Source: Pseudisothecium myosuroides (Eukaryota; Streptophyta; Bryopsida; Hypnales; Lembophyllaceae). From it: a stretch of 64,000 bases of DNA. Shown here in pieces: positions 35,080-46,762 of this stretch. Position numbers and translations under genes: made by a program. The notes beneath the pieces were generated by a model. The model saw nothing but the letters and a program-made list of their open reading frames with translations. It did not search any database and was not told where the DNA came from. Location: contig OX637288.1 in the NCBI GenBank assembly GCA_951799445.1, positions 45,833,288 through 45,897,287 on the forward strand, read 5' to 3'. How positions within the stretch are numbered: position 1 is the stretch's first letter; each line of letters opens with the position of its first letter.

Positions 35080-36007
35080 TTAACCCCTAAAAGCCAAAGT
35101 CCCCTCGGGGACACTTGGGATTTCGGGCAGGCTCGTGTGACCTGAAATTTTGACCTGATTTTTTGAAATTTTTTTTGAAGATAGGAAATCACATTAGCTT
35201 TCCAAAAATATAATTTTTTTTTTCAATCGGTGCCCAGGAAAAAAAATTATGCTACCCAAAGTCAAAAAAGCAATTCGCCGGGCAGAAAAAAAAACCTTTA
35301 AAAAATTGAATTTTTTTTGGATTTTTTTTCCCTCAAAGATCATGTTTTTGTCTACATTTGAAGCTTTGATTCGTTCTAATTGGACTCAGAATGAGAAAGT
35401 TATGGACAATCTTGTTTTTCGGGCAATTTAAGAGTCTTCTTCAAAAAACAACTTATAAAATTCATTTTTGAATGCAATTTTCGAAATTTTTCAATTTTTT
35501 TATTTTTAAAAGGTTAAGTTTGTTTGCAAGAACAATCCCACCGTTGGAATTATGGTTTTTTAATTCCATCTAAGAGCTATTGAAGATTTAGTGTTTTGTT
35601 CAATTTTGGACCTACTTCTACTTAACAATTTTTTTATATGTGAAAATCAAGTTTTGACATTCTGAAATTTTTTTTCCCAACTCTCAACTCAAATGTTCAA
35701 CATAAAAAATTTTAACTTTATGGTGTGTAGTGCAAAAAAAATCCACAAATGGCCGTCAAAGTCATCTGAAATTGCAATCCAGAGTTCAAAAAACTTCTTT
35801 TTCCAACTTCAAACGCTAATATCTTCCAATCCGTACGGTCAAACTTCATGAAATTTTTACCACATGATTTGAGACAAGTGAAGTATAAGATCCTACGGTT
35901 AGATTCTAAGAAAAAGTTTTTTTTTTGGTTTAGAGAGTGATCGTAGTAGAAATGGCAGTTTTCAGTGGTTTCGGAGCCAGAAAATGCCTTGGGCCTTTAG
36001 GGGTTAA
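35080..36007. mobile_element. TTAA-flanked element (family A-like), 928 bp
   Basis: It starts TTAACCCCTAAAAGCC and ends GGGCCTTTAGGGGTTAA, a strong inverted repeat. The interior is the reverse complement of the family A copies, sharing CCCTCGGGGACA, TCGGGCAG, CACCGATTG in inverse, and AATGGCAGTTTTCA. It is non-coding. Confidence 0.8.
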
Positions 36008-36773
36008 ATAGCCCCGGAAAGGCTAAACTTCATCCGCCCATAACTTTTGCTAGGAGAAAGGGGTAGAGTCGAATTTTATGTTTTTAGAAATGGCATGAAA
36101 TGTTTTATCACTTAGGGTGGTTAAATTTTGACTGTTACTAGTTCGAATTCGAAACCACCGTGACCTCTTTTGATTAAAGAAGTTAGAGTAGAAATTGCCG
36201 TGTTGGATTTCTTTGATTTTTGTGTACATTGTGGAAGTTAGGAACTTAGAAAAAAGATCCATTGCTTGGAAGGCACAATGGATTTACGCTAGGCACCCGT
36301 AGGACAAAAATTAAACACCAAAACACTTAGAGCCTGGTTGTGCTCACTTATTTACCAAGGGTGGGTAAATAAGCGCTCACAAGCACCAATTGAAAAAAAA
36401 AATTATATTCCCACTAAGCTAATCAATTTTTCTATCTCCAAAAGAAATTTCAAAAAATCATGAAAAAATTGAGATCACAAGTACCTACCTAAAATCCAAT
36501 TTGTCCCCCGAAGGGACAATGGTGAATGATCCTTTAGGAGTTAAGGTATTAATATTGATTGTGCATGCAGACTTATATTGTGCAGCATACAAACGTCTTT
36601 ACTGTAATGACCCTCCCTAATGTAATAACCTCTTTAATGTCATATTGTTCGTCCAACCTTGGCCCTATTATTTTAGAGACGTTCTATTATAAAGGGTAAA
36701 TAATGCCTGGAGCAAGATTGCGTCACCCAACGTAAATTGCCTGGTAGAAAATTCAATGGAGCAATAGTAACAT
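36008..36773. other. AT-rich spacer, partial repeat
   Basis: A short block at about 36380-36530 (ATTCCCACTAAGCTAATCAATTTTTCTATCTCCAAAAG-like, ending in TTTGTCCCCCGAAGGGACAATGG) is a fragment of the right part of family A. No gene was recognised. Confidence 0.4.
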
Positions 36774-37017
36774 CCATATCTTAAATTAGGTTGTTTATTT
36801 GTTTTATTTGTTACAATGAGATCCTTGGAACCGTGCATTTCCCACTTGCATTCTAGGTATTGTTGGAAAGCCTCCTATGAAGAGGGGTGCACAAGCTTTG
36901 TTTCATGGCATTTGGACCTATGGTGTGAAGGTTATCAAATTTCAAAGCTTTAATGAATTAAGAAAATTCCGTAGTAAAAAATTACTTTAGTAGCAACAGC
37001 ATAGGGCACATTGGTAT
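36774..37017. repeat. Single copy of the 4.6-6.4 kb array unit
   Basis: It shares ATCTTAAATTAGGTTGTTTATTTG, AGAGGGGTGCACAAGCTTTG and GAATTAAGAAAATT with the array at 4568-6437. Confidence 0.6.
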
Positions 37018-40000
37018 ATACGGATATTGATCAATTGGAATTCTTTAAATTTATGTCCGCCATAGCATTTGTGTGCTTGCAAATATTCGATCAGCCATTG
37101 CTCTATTAGTTGAGATTGACCTTCACAGAGTCGTCTTTTTGTGTTTGAATTTTTCAAATCTTGCATGTGTTGCACCAAGTACGAATGTGTGCTCTCAAAT
37201 GAAAGCATATGTCAAACACGGCCCTCACAGCTTGAAATTTACGGTACCCGAAAAATGTCTCATTGTTGTTGCAATTGATCAATTGACTCCAATTGATCGA
37301 ATCTCACTATCTACTGTGATTACACCCCTGGTCAATTAATTAGCCCCCCCCCTCCAAAAAATAATTTAGCAGCCGTTGATCGTTTTTGAAAAAAAAAAAG
37401 CCCCCTTCCCTGCCGTTGATCTTGGAAAATAAATCATACGGATATGGGGATACGAATACTAGTATACGGATATGAATACGAATATTGGGATATGGAATTA
37501 GTATACAATACGGATATATATATAAAAGATAGACACTAATACGAAGATGGATACAGAATATGGATACGAAAACCAATTAACCCATATCGTTTGTTAAACA
37601 AGTTGATTTTGAAAAATTCAAGACTGAGGGGGGAACTGAGATTTAAAATTATTTCAAAATTATATTTCAAACCCCCCCTTATGACATTTAATTTAATTGA
37701 TTCAGAAAGCGTTTGTAACTATCTGGTGTGAATACAGATTCGAATCTCACATCGAATAGTGATACACACTCTTGAAGGTTGGCTGTGGAATCATACTTGA
37801 ACCTGATGACCTGAAATTGACTATGGTATTAATCCTAAGAAGAAAGTGCAAAAACTATTATACATGAACTACACTACAAAGGCTAGTTGCGTCCACTTCC
37901 AGTGAATTTTTAGTTGGTGATACTACAACTTAGGTTTAGCAAGCTGGACTGAACTTGGACTGTGAAGTTGATATTACCTCAACGCCTCAATCCTTTTTTT
38001 ATTTTTTGCAAATTTTTGCTTATATCTTTGTACGAGAATGTCATTTACTGCAATTTTATGAAATTGGTCGTTAAAAAAAGGTTATCTTTTCAAGATTCAT
38101 GTATTACATTGGATGAATGAGAAGTTGGTTGGACTAAACAGTGCCCTCCGTTCATGAGGGTTGCTATTATGTGAGCATAGGAGTATGAGCCCATGAGCCT
38201 AGAAGACTATACACCTATGTTATAGATGTCTATATTGTAAAAACCTTCTATGATTATAATGTAACTATATTATAAATACCTATATTATAGGTGTTTATAT
38301 TATAAGCACCTTCATTGACGTGGCACTTTCTCGACCACGTCAGATTGTTGATGTGGCAAGTTCCCACAGCCCGGGAACTCAAGATAATTTCCGGCCCTCC
38401 CTTGCTTTCAAATCTCCCCTAATGATATCTACTTATATATATGCTCAAGGGTCACATGCTTGCATTTTCATGCTCACAAACTAGCACCATTGCTTTGTTC
38501 ATCGTCCTAAATATGGACGCTAGAGCGCTTAAGGGTTACTTAATTGGAACTCTAGACTACTTATGCATGACAACGTTTTTAAATGCAATTTTCAATGTGA
38601 TTTGAATAAGGTAGGAGTACCTGATAAACGGTTAATGGACCTTAAAATGTTAGAATGTACATGCTCTTGTCATGTCAAGGCATAAATGTAGCTCTAAAGT
38701 ACATGCCTTATTTTTTGGATTCTGAAAAACTAATCAAAATTAGCAAAAAAAATAATATTCTTCAAAAATTGAAAATTAATGAATGAAAATTTTTTCTTCC
38801 TTTATGACATTATTATATAAATCTACTGTATAATAGACATACTTCAAAATTTTCTTGTACTTATTTACCAAAGAAACCAAGTTGTAGGATAAAAATGCTT
38901 GTATGCCTTGAATTACTTCAAATTAAATTACTACCCAGAAAAAAGAGTGAGGCCGGTTTGCTCAAGTAATTGCTACCCTGCTGAAAATAATTCTATGAAA
39001 ATTCCAGGGGTCCACGTCAACCAAATCCAAATGCAATTACGATATGATTCATATATATGATATGGATTGCAATATGTATATGAATACATGTGTATACATA
39101 CATACATACATACTAGAACGGAGTTCGTTGCAATGCAACACGACATGGATGCGATGAAAAAATGGGATGAGAAAATCTGGATGAAAATGTGACTGATTTT
39201 GTGACATTGGGTCGTGTCAAGGGTCGTGACCATCTGTACTTAATATAATAGATGAAGACCTTGACCCGTAAAGGACGGAGGGTGTTCTTTCAAGAAACAT
39301 TGTCACAAACTTCTATTTTTGGTATATTGGTCAAAAATTGAAAATCAAAACTTTTCTTGAATTCCAAACAAACAAAATTGTGTTACATTAATTTGTCAAT
39401 ATGTGGAAAATACTTCAACAGAATTGACTTCACAAATTGAAAGATTATAATATTTGAATTGAGATTAAAAAAACTTCTTTTACTCCTGCAAAACAGGGTC
39501 AACAACCTTCAAGCCCTCTTAGATTAAATTTTTTTCTCTACACCAAAATAAAGATTTGCATCATTCATTAGTACATCTTCTTAGTTACACTCATTAAAAA
39601 TTTCTAAAGCAAATGAGGGGTCTACCTTACTGTAAAGCATCTTACTATACAAAGAGGTTATATATTCAAGCAAATATACTAGGCATTTTTCCATGATTTC
39701 TTGTGTACTGTAGAATATATTTAATATTTGAAATCCAAATGGTGAAATTATGGAACCAAAAATTTAGAATATGTGGAAAATTTTTATGTAATTGATTTTA
39801 GAGGTTGCAAGATTATGAACAACATTAAAAATTAGAAGAAAATGTATTTTTTTCAAAACTGCCTCGACATAGTTCACAAAGTTTGACACCACTTGGAATG
39901 TGATTTTAGAGCTATTTTTTTTTTGAAAATATAATATTAATTACATTATGCCAATTTTTGAAAGTCAATGGGGGATCTAGCAAAAGATGTCCAAAAGATG

Positions 40001-40331
40001 CGTAAACTGCCCAAATTTTTGGACTTTTCATCTGAGCATCTAATTGGAATAATTTTTTCCTTCTTCCATGTGAATAGTGTGTGCACCTTGAGGCAAAATT
40101 TTACAAACATCCTTTTAAAATTGACTTTATAGGAACTTATCAAAACATTCAATTGTCTATTCAATGGACAATTGTCTTTTAGTGTTAATGTAATTTGAAC
40201 ACCAAGAACTAACTAAAGCTTCATGGGATCGAAACAAATTGAAAGAGTGGAAAACTAAACACCATGAATCTCAATAGTGTTGCCAATATTACCTTGCATC
40301 TTTGAAACTTTTCTTCTAGAATGTCACATTA
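37018..40331. other. AT-rich spacer with simple-sequence tracts
   Basis: No gene was recognised. Degenerate ATACGGATATGAATACGAAT tracts lie at 37437-37572. A mixed ATAT and CATA tract lies at about 39040-39112. The motif cluster at 38180-38310 mirrors the one at 29.4 kb. At 37347-37354 there is a C run. Confidence 0.4.
37437..37572. repeat. Degenerate ATACGGATATG microsatellite
   Basis: Repeats of the type GGATATG/ATACGAAT with interruptions, including a TATATATA core near 37515. Confidence 0.65.
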
Positions 40332-40646
40332 AGGTAGGTCCATTAAACACCCATCTAGGAGTGGAAATTAATTTAGTGAGGTTGAAATTCTATTTTTTCA
40401 ATAAATTTTCCTTGAAAAAAAAATAAAATTGTCATCTAACCCAAGTTGTTTCATATTTTTTTTATCTTTATAGAATTTGTTATGAACTTTTGAAGTTAAA
40501 ACACAATGGTCACTAAAAGCATCCAAATCCTAAATTATACACTTTTTATACATTGTTGGTGCAATGAGAAAGAAAAATGTACAAATAGTGTACATTTCAC
40601 TAAATGGACGCTTTTAGAGCCCAAGTGTTGTATGGACCTCCTACCT
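40332..40646. mobile_element. TA-flanked MITE, AGGTAGGAGG family (40.3 kb)
   Basis: It starts AGGTAGGTCCATTAAA and ends GACCTCCTACCT, with TA on each side (40330-40331 and 40647-40648). A TTAA element begins exactly at its right end and shares the flanking bases. Confidence 0.8.
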
Positions 40647-42528
40647 TAACCCCTAAAGGCCCAAGGTCCTTTTTCTGCCAAAAAACACTCAAAACTGTCA
40701 TTTCTATAGCAAGGAGTAAAAAAATTTGAAAAATGTTTTTTTTGCACATCTAATTGCAAGATCTTACACCTAACTAGTATGAGAATGTGTGGGAAAAATT
40801 TCAGAATTTTTGACCGCTCAGATTGCAAGATATCTGCGTTTAAAGTGGAAAAAACAAGTATTTCAGCACATTCTGGGACTAGATTTTTTGAATTTAAACA
40901 TTTTTAACTTAAAATTTTTGCACTACAAAGTCTTGAGCTTCAAATCTTTATAGTGCAGAATTGAGTTGAGAGTCTAGGAAAAAAAAATATTCAAAAAAAC
41001 TTAATTATCATTCCTAAAAAATTTATTAACCCCTAAAGGCCCAAGGTCTTTTTTCTGCCAAAAAACACTGAAAACTGCCATTTCTATAGCAAAAAGTTAA
41101 AAAAAATTAAAATTGTTTTTTTTCCACATCTAACCGTAGGATCTTACACCTAATTGGTATGAGAATGTGTGGAAAAAATTTCAAATTTTTTGACCGCACA
41201 GATTGCAAGATATCTGCGTTTAAAGTGGAAAAAACAAGTTTTTCAGCACATTGCGGGACCAGATTTTTTGTCTTTAAACATTTTTAACTTAAAATTTTTG
41301 CACTACAACGTTTTGAGCTTTAAATCTTTATAGTAGAGAATTGAGTTGAGAGTCTAGGAAAAAAAAAAAACTCACAAAAACTTAATTTTCATCCTTAAAA
41401 AAATTGTTAAGTAGAAGTAGGTATGAGATAAAAGGAAAACCTAAAATATTAATATCTCTTAGATGGAATTAAAATGCACTAATTCCAATGGTGAGATTGT
41501 TCTAGCAAGTAAACTAATCCATGCCAAAAAAAAAAATTTGAAAAATTTGAAAAATTGCATTCAGAAATGAGTCCTACAGTTATTTTTTTCAAGAAGATGC
41601 TCAAATTGCCCAAAAAACAAGAATGTCCATAACTTTCTCATAACATATCCAAATGAAATGAATAAAAGCTTTCCAGATAGCCAAAAATATAACCTATGAG
41701 AAAAAAAATATTAAAAAAAAAAATTCAAATTTTTGTCCATTTTTTTTTTGCTACCCGGGCTGCCCCCCGTCCCCTGTTTTGAGCTTATTTGGTCATAACT
41801 TTTTTTCCCGGGCACCGATTGAGAAAAAAATTATATTCCTACGAAGCTTATCAGTTTTTCTATCTCCAAAAAAAAATTCAAAAAATCAGAACACAATTTC
41901 AGCCCGTAGGTACCTGCCCGAAAACGCATTTGTCCCCCAAAGGGACAACGGGCTTTTAGGGGTTAAGTAGAAGTAGGTACAAGATAGAAGGAAAATCTAA
42001 AATATTAATATATTTTAGATGGAATTAAAATACACTAATCCCAATGGTGAGATTGTTCTAGCAAGTAAACTAAACCATGAGAATTTTTTTTTTTTGAAAA
42101 ATTGGAAAAATAGCATTTAGAAATGAATCCTACAAGTTATTTTTTTCAAGAAGATGCTCTAACTGCCCAAAAAACAAGAAATCAATGTCCATAACTTTTT
42201 CATAACAAATCCAAATAAAATGAATCAAAGCTTTCCAGATAGAAAAAATAATAATCTACAAGAAAAAAAATATATTTTTTTTAAAATCAAATGTTTGCCA
42301 AATTTTTTTTGCTGCCCAGACTGCCCAGTTACGAAAAAAAGTAACATATTTGGCCATAGCTTTTGACTCCTATTTCCAAATGTCCTGAAATTTAGTGCAT
42401 ATGAAAGATATTCCTTGCTCCCACCTTCTATTAAAATTTCAACTTAAAATATGAAAATCTCTAGTCACACGTACCTGCCCAAAATTTCTATATAGCCAAA
42501 AAACGCATGCCAATCCTTTAGGGGTTAA
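40646..42528. mobile_element. TTAA-flanked family A element split by a second copy
   Basis: The outer element starts TTAACCCCTAAAGGCCC at 40646 and ends CCTTTAGGGGTTAA at 42528. It is interrupted at 41026-41966 by another family A copy. Removing the inner copy and one TTAA leaves a 946-bp element whose sequence across the join (TTAAGTAGAAGTAGGTA) matches the uninterrupted stretch inside the inner copy itself. The right part closely matches the element at 63209 onward. Confidence 0.9.
41026..41966. mobile_element. Inner family A element with exact TTAA duplication
   Basis: A 941-bp copy starting TTAACCCCTAAAGGCCC and ending GGGCTTTTAGGGGTTAA. TTAA at 41026-41029 and 41963-41966 are the two copies of a single target site in the outer element. 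No open frame encodes a transposase. Confidence 0.92.
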
Positions 42529-44112
42529 TTGAAGTAGAGTTTTATATAAATTTCTTTTTAAAAAGATAGTTCAAAGAATTTTTTTAATTCATCAATGTGG
42601 ACTTGTATTTCCTCAAGGTAGGTTTCTAAAAATTAGAGGTCAAGCTATTTGCTCAATGCAATTTTTAAAAGTAAGTAGAATGTTTTTATACATTCATTCT
42701 ATCTTACGCAAAGGTCATATTCAACGTAAATTAAGTATTTTTTTTATTAGAAAGTGACACATGGCATTTAGTGATTGGTGCAAGGTGATGTGGACTTCTC
42801 AAAATATGACATGGAAATTCCATTTTGACACTATTTTGCCAAATTTGACCTTCTCATATGATATTCTTGCAAAAAGGATCTTGCAATACTTTCATATTCT
42901 TGCTTCGGTTGTATGTTGTATTGTAGGGTCAAAAAGCACCACATCTTCTAATTCCTTAAGAGCCAACAAAAAGAAAGTACGGAGTAATCTTTTGCATGTC
43001 ATCAATACCTTGGTAGTTAAATTCTAAAGCATGCAAACTCTTCTTTTTGTTTTCATCCATTCAGCCTCTAAATGATATCCAAAGTATTCATCTTAATTGA
43101 CAATATTTTTCATTAATCTTGTCAACTGCATTATTGTGGATGAAGATGGGAGTCGAGTTGTTGCTAGCATAGATATAGTGGACCTAGCAAAAAACTAGGT
43201 GCATTGGATATCACGGCATTGTCATATCATTCACTATAAGAACTCTGTCTTTTTTTGGATGCATTCTTATAGACATCCACTTCTTTTCATGTACATTTTG
43301 ATGTGACGTTTGACATCAAGATGGATATAAAAATAGGTGGATGTGCATAAAAATGCAATTCAAAGAGTACGGATTTCTTATAGTGCATCTTAAAGTACAT
43401 CCACTTTGGACCTAGGATTGTTTTTGTATTTGAGATTCATGCATTGTTTGCGACATCTATTGTAATTGTATTAGAATTCTATGTCATTTCAATTGTTAAA
43501 ATTACCATTGGTTGCTTTAGCTAGAGGTAATTGGTCATGCTTCAAGTTTCTTAAAGTAATGTTCAACTCCTCACAACAATTGCATAGGTTCCGAGTTCTT
43601 CACGGCAATTGTGGGGAGTACACAATGCAAATATTAGCTACTAAAGTTCCAAAAGAGACCCCTTCACTCACTTGGTACTTAGGGCTCTTAATAATATCAT
43701 CACTCACTTTTCTACACCCTTTATTTTCTTGCTCTTCTTATGAAATATATCCAAGTAGACACTTATTGTGCTTTGTTAGAATGACATTGCAAATGCCAAG
43801 GCAACTCCATATTTTGCAATATATATAAATTCAAAATAGGTGAACAAGTCCATTCCATTGATTTGTAGTAGGGAATGACACAAGTAAACTGAGAGAGTCT
43901 ATTCGCTAAAATTCCACAAGAACAAGGTTTCCCAAAGGATTTTCTTTCTCTTGTAATCTAAAATTAAACTAGTAGGCAAGATATATAGACTTTGTGAGGT
44001 TTAGTAGCGCACTTGCATATGAGGGTTTGCCCACACTAATAATGAAGGTAAGAAATGTTAATCAAAATTGAAGGCTGAAGTATGAAAAGGTAATTTGCAA
44101 TATTAGTTGTTT
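42529..44112. other. AT-rich spacer with a CACTA-like hairpin
   Basis: No gene was recognised. Open frames at 42761-43027 and 43481-43828 show no conserved motif. A foldback lies at 43232-43385 (listed separately). Confidence 0.35.
43232..43385. mobile_element. Foldback with CACTATAAG ends
   Basis: It begins CACTATAAGAACTCTG and ends GATTTCTTATAGTG. Long inner arms (GACATCCACTT with GTGGATGTGC) can pair. The ends resemble En/Spm-type CACTA elements, but the expected 3-bp duplication is not clean. Confidence 0.45.
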
Positions 44113-44113
44113 C

Positions 44114-44253
44114 AAGGTGAAAACACCCATTCTTGTCCTTGTACTCAATTCCATTTTCATATACCAATTTTCATTTTTACTAGGAAAATGTGTACCATTG
44201 GTACATCATGACAAAATTGGTATAGGGATGGAAATGGATGTTTTCACCTTAAT
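44114..44253. mobile_element. Short foldback MITE, AAGGTGAAAAC ends
   Basis: AAGGTGAAAACACCCATT at the left pairs with AATGGATGTTTTCACCTT at the right, with a central inverted pair around GTACCATTGGTAC. About 140 bp. Its AGGT start resembles the other TA-flanked MITEs, although only the right flank is TA. Confidence 0.6.
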
Positions 44254-45229
44254 ATCATTTCAATTAGAAAATGTGAATGAAAATTACAATATTATATCTT
44301 TTGAATTCTAAAAGATGGATATTGCAATGGCAATAATTAGAAAAAAAATTTAAACAAATTACAATAAATTTTGATTTTTCTAAATATTTTGAAATGGAAT
44401 AGAATTTGTATATGTAATGCTTCATTTCCTTATTTTAATGTCAAATGCAAAAAATGAATATTTGAAAACTATAATTGGAGATTGATCAAGGCCCACTCAA
44501 TTTTTGTATGCATGGACATCTACGGGTTAAATCTTTTTTTCAATTTCTTTCAAATTATAAATAATTTAGAATGTTTTAAAATTTTAATAAATTAATAAAT
44601 AAATTTGTGCCTAAAAAATTCTTCAATTCTCATTGTTTGCTCTTGAAACTTGTGGCAATTTTCAATGGCTATTGAAGGTCCAAATGTAAATGAAAGTATA
44701 AACCAAATGGATCCAGATCAAGCTTCAATTATATTGCTTTGGGTGTAAGGACTCAAAATTCTAAAGCAGTTGAGACTTCAATTATGACACTTTAGTCACG
44801 TTATTTCAAAATTCTACAACTTTAAGTTAAACAAATAGACCATAAAACGATAAATATTACTCCATATAGTTCAGCTAAACCAATTCCAACTTAAAGGTTG
44901 TTACTTGAATTTTGTATTTAATTTGGATTAACACAATGAAGTTTATCATGTTTAGTTTCTTCTACATCTTTGCATATTTGAAAAAAATTCAAAATTTCAA
45001 TTAAATATTGCAAGATTTGTACACTATTAATTGAAATTACATTATATTGATGGATTTTTTTTTAAATTTCCATTTTGAAGATCTTCTTTTGAATTGTAGT
45101 CTAGTCGAATTGATTATCATCATAACTTCCACTTCTGGCAAAATAAATCAAGATTATTCTAAAAAATAATTAATCGATATAATTTTTTTAACACATTTAA
45201 AAAAATAGATTCTTCAATTGATTCCATTA
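44254..45229. other. Very AT-rich spacer, nothing recognised
   Basis: No coding motif and no repeat shared with the rest of the window was seen. Confidence 0.35.
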
Positions 45230-45735
45230 ACCCCATTGAGTCGGTAGAACCGATTGGATCCATTTAATCAATCCACAAATGCAATTTTGTTCCATGTATT
45301 AGGTCGGGATTGATGGAACTGAAGGAATCTAGTGGATCCAGTAAAACAGATAAAACCGATGGGATCCAATCAAACGGATGGCATCTCTTAATCATTTCAT
45401 TAATATAATTATTCCATCTGGTTGATGGGATAGATGGACCTACGGGATCTACTGGATTTAGAGAACGGATGGAAACAATCGCATCCTTTTATGGATTTCA
45501 ATATCATGGGTTCCATCACTTCCATTTGGATTGATGGGATAGTCTATGGATGTGAGCGGATTTGGGGAACCAATGGAACCGATCGCATCTTTTAATGAAT
45601 TTTATGAATGTCATTAGTTCCATTGCTAGATGGACCTAATGAGATCAAGTGGATTTGGAGAACGGATAGAACCAATTGGATCCTTTAATGAATTTCATCC
45701 AAATATCATGGGTTCTATTACCTCCATTGATTGAT
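45230..45735. repeat. Degenerate tandem repeat, about 95-120 bp unit
   Basis: Units contain GATGGGATAGATGGACC, then a GGATTTGGAGAACGGATGGAACC-like segment, then GATCGCATCTTTTAATGAATTTCA and ATCATGGGTTCCAT. The GGATTT..GAAC anchor recurs at about 45341, 45461, 45564 and 45657. It is GGATCC/GATC-rich in contrast to the surrounding AT-rich DNA. Confidence 0.7.
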
Positions 45736-46312
45736 GAAATAAAAAATTCATGCAAATTTATAAGAATTGGGTAACAATATTAAAAAAATTTAGCTTATTT
45801 TTTTGAAGTTAATTATTGCCAAACCTTGCTACCAATGTACAATAGTAGAATTTAACTTAGAGGTCATAGCTAAGAGTGTGAAAAATCAAATTTGTGGCTT
45901 GATTTTTTTTCATACTACATATTGTATTTTGGACTACAATTTTTTTTTTTAAGTTCTTGAATTTATACTATCATCTTTGCCTATAAAATTTGTAATAATT
46001 ACGTTTTTTTAAAAGAAATGTTGAAGAATTTTCAAATTGATAGAGAATACATGTTTTCCTACACTAAAATTATAATTTGAAATATACTTATAATCAAATT
46101 GATCAAGTTGCATCAAGAAATTATGTTTGACAACTTTGGCTATAACAATGTAGCCATAGGAATAAGGTATTAATAAACAAGTGCTATATTTATTTAAAAA
46201 GAAGGAAGAATGGATTTTTTATGTTTATTTGATAAGGTTACTTCATCATATTTTTTACACTAATTTACATAATTGCTAATATTGGCAAAAAAAGGTCTTT
46301 AGCATTTAGATT
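45736..46312. other. AT-rich spacer, nothing recognised
   Basis: No coding motif and no clear repeat boundary was seen. Confidence 0.3.
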
Positions 46313-46762
46313 TTAATCCCTAAATGCTTATGGCACTATATTTGGGTGTCTTTTAAATTTGAAATTAAATAAAATCTTAGCAAAGTTCTATTTGGGTATT
46401 TTGTTTGGTTGATTACTTTTTTAAAGTCTATTTTAAGCATCAAAATACCAATTTTGGAAATAATTGTTTATGATTTGTCTATTGAAAATTTTGTTCAAGG
46501 GTTTCCATTGCAAAGCTTGATTTTTAAAACACTTCTAACACACTAAATCTTTACCCTTATTATCAAACATTCTAGTTTATCAATCCATAAGTGATATTGT
46601 TGGGTTTTTGTTTCCTATGTAAACTATCACACATCTAGTTTGAATTCATACATTTACAACTTTAAAAAAATTGATAAAAGTTATCAAAGATTAGGTTTGT
46701 TTATTAAATTTTGAGCAAACTCCAAGCAGCTCAAAATGAGAAGGTGCAAATTTAGAGATTAG
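46313..46762. mobile_element. TTAA-type element (family C), internally deleted
   Basis: The left end TTAATCCCTAAATGCTTATGG matches the inverse of the right end of 22606-23237. The interior shares CCATAAGTGATATTGT. The right terminal TTAA has decayed to TTAG. The middle segment found in the 22.6-kb copy is missing. Confidence 0.6.
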
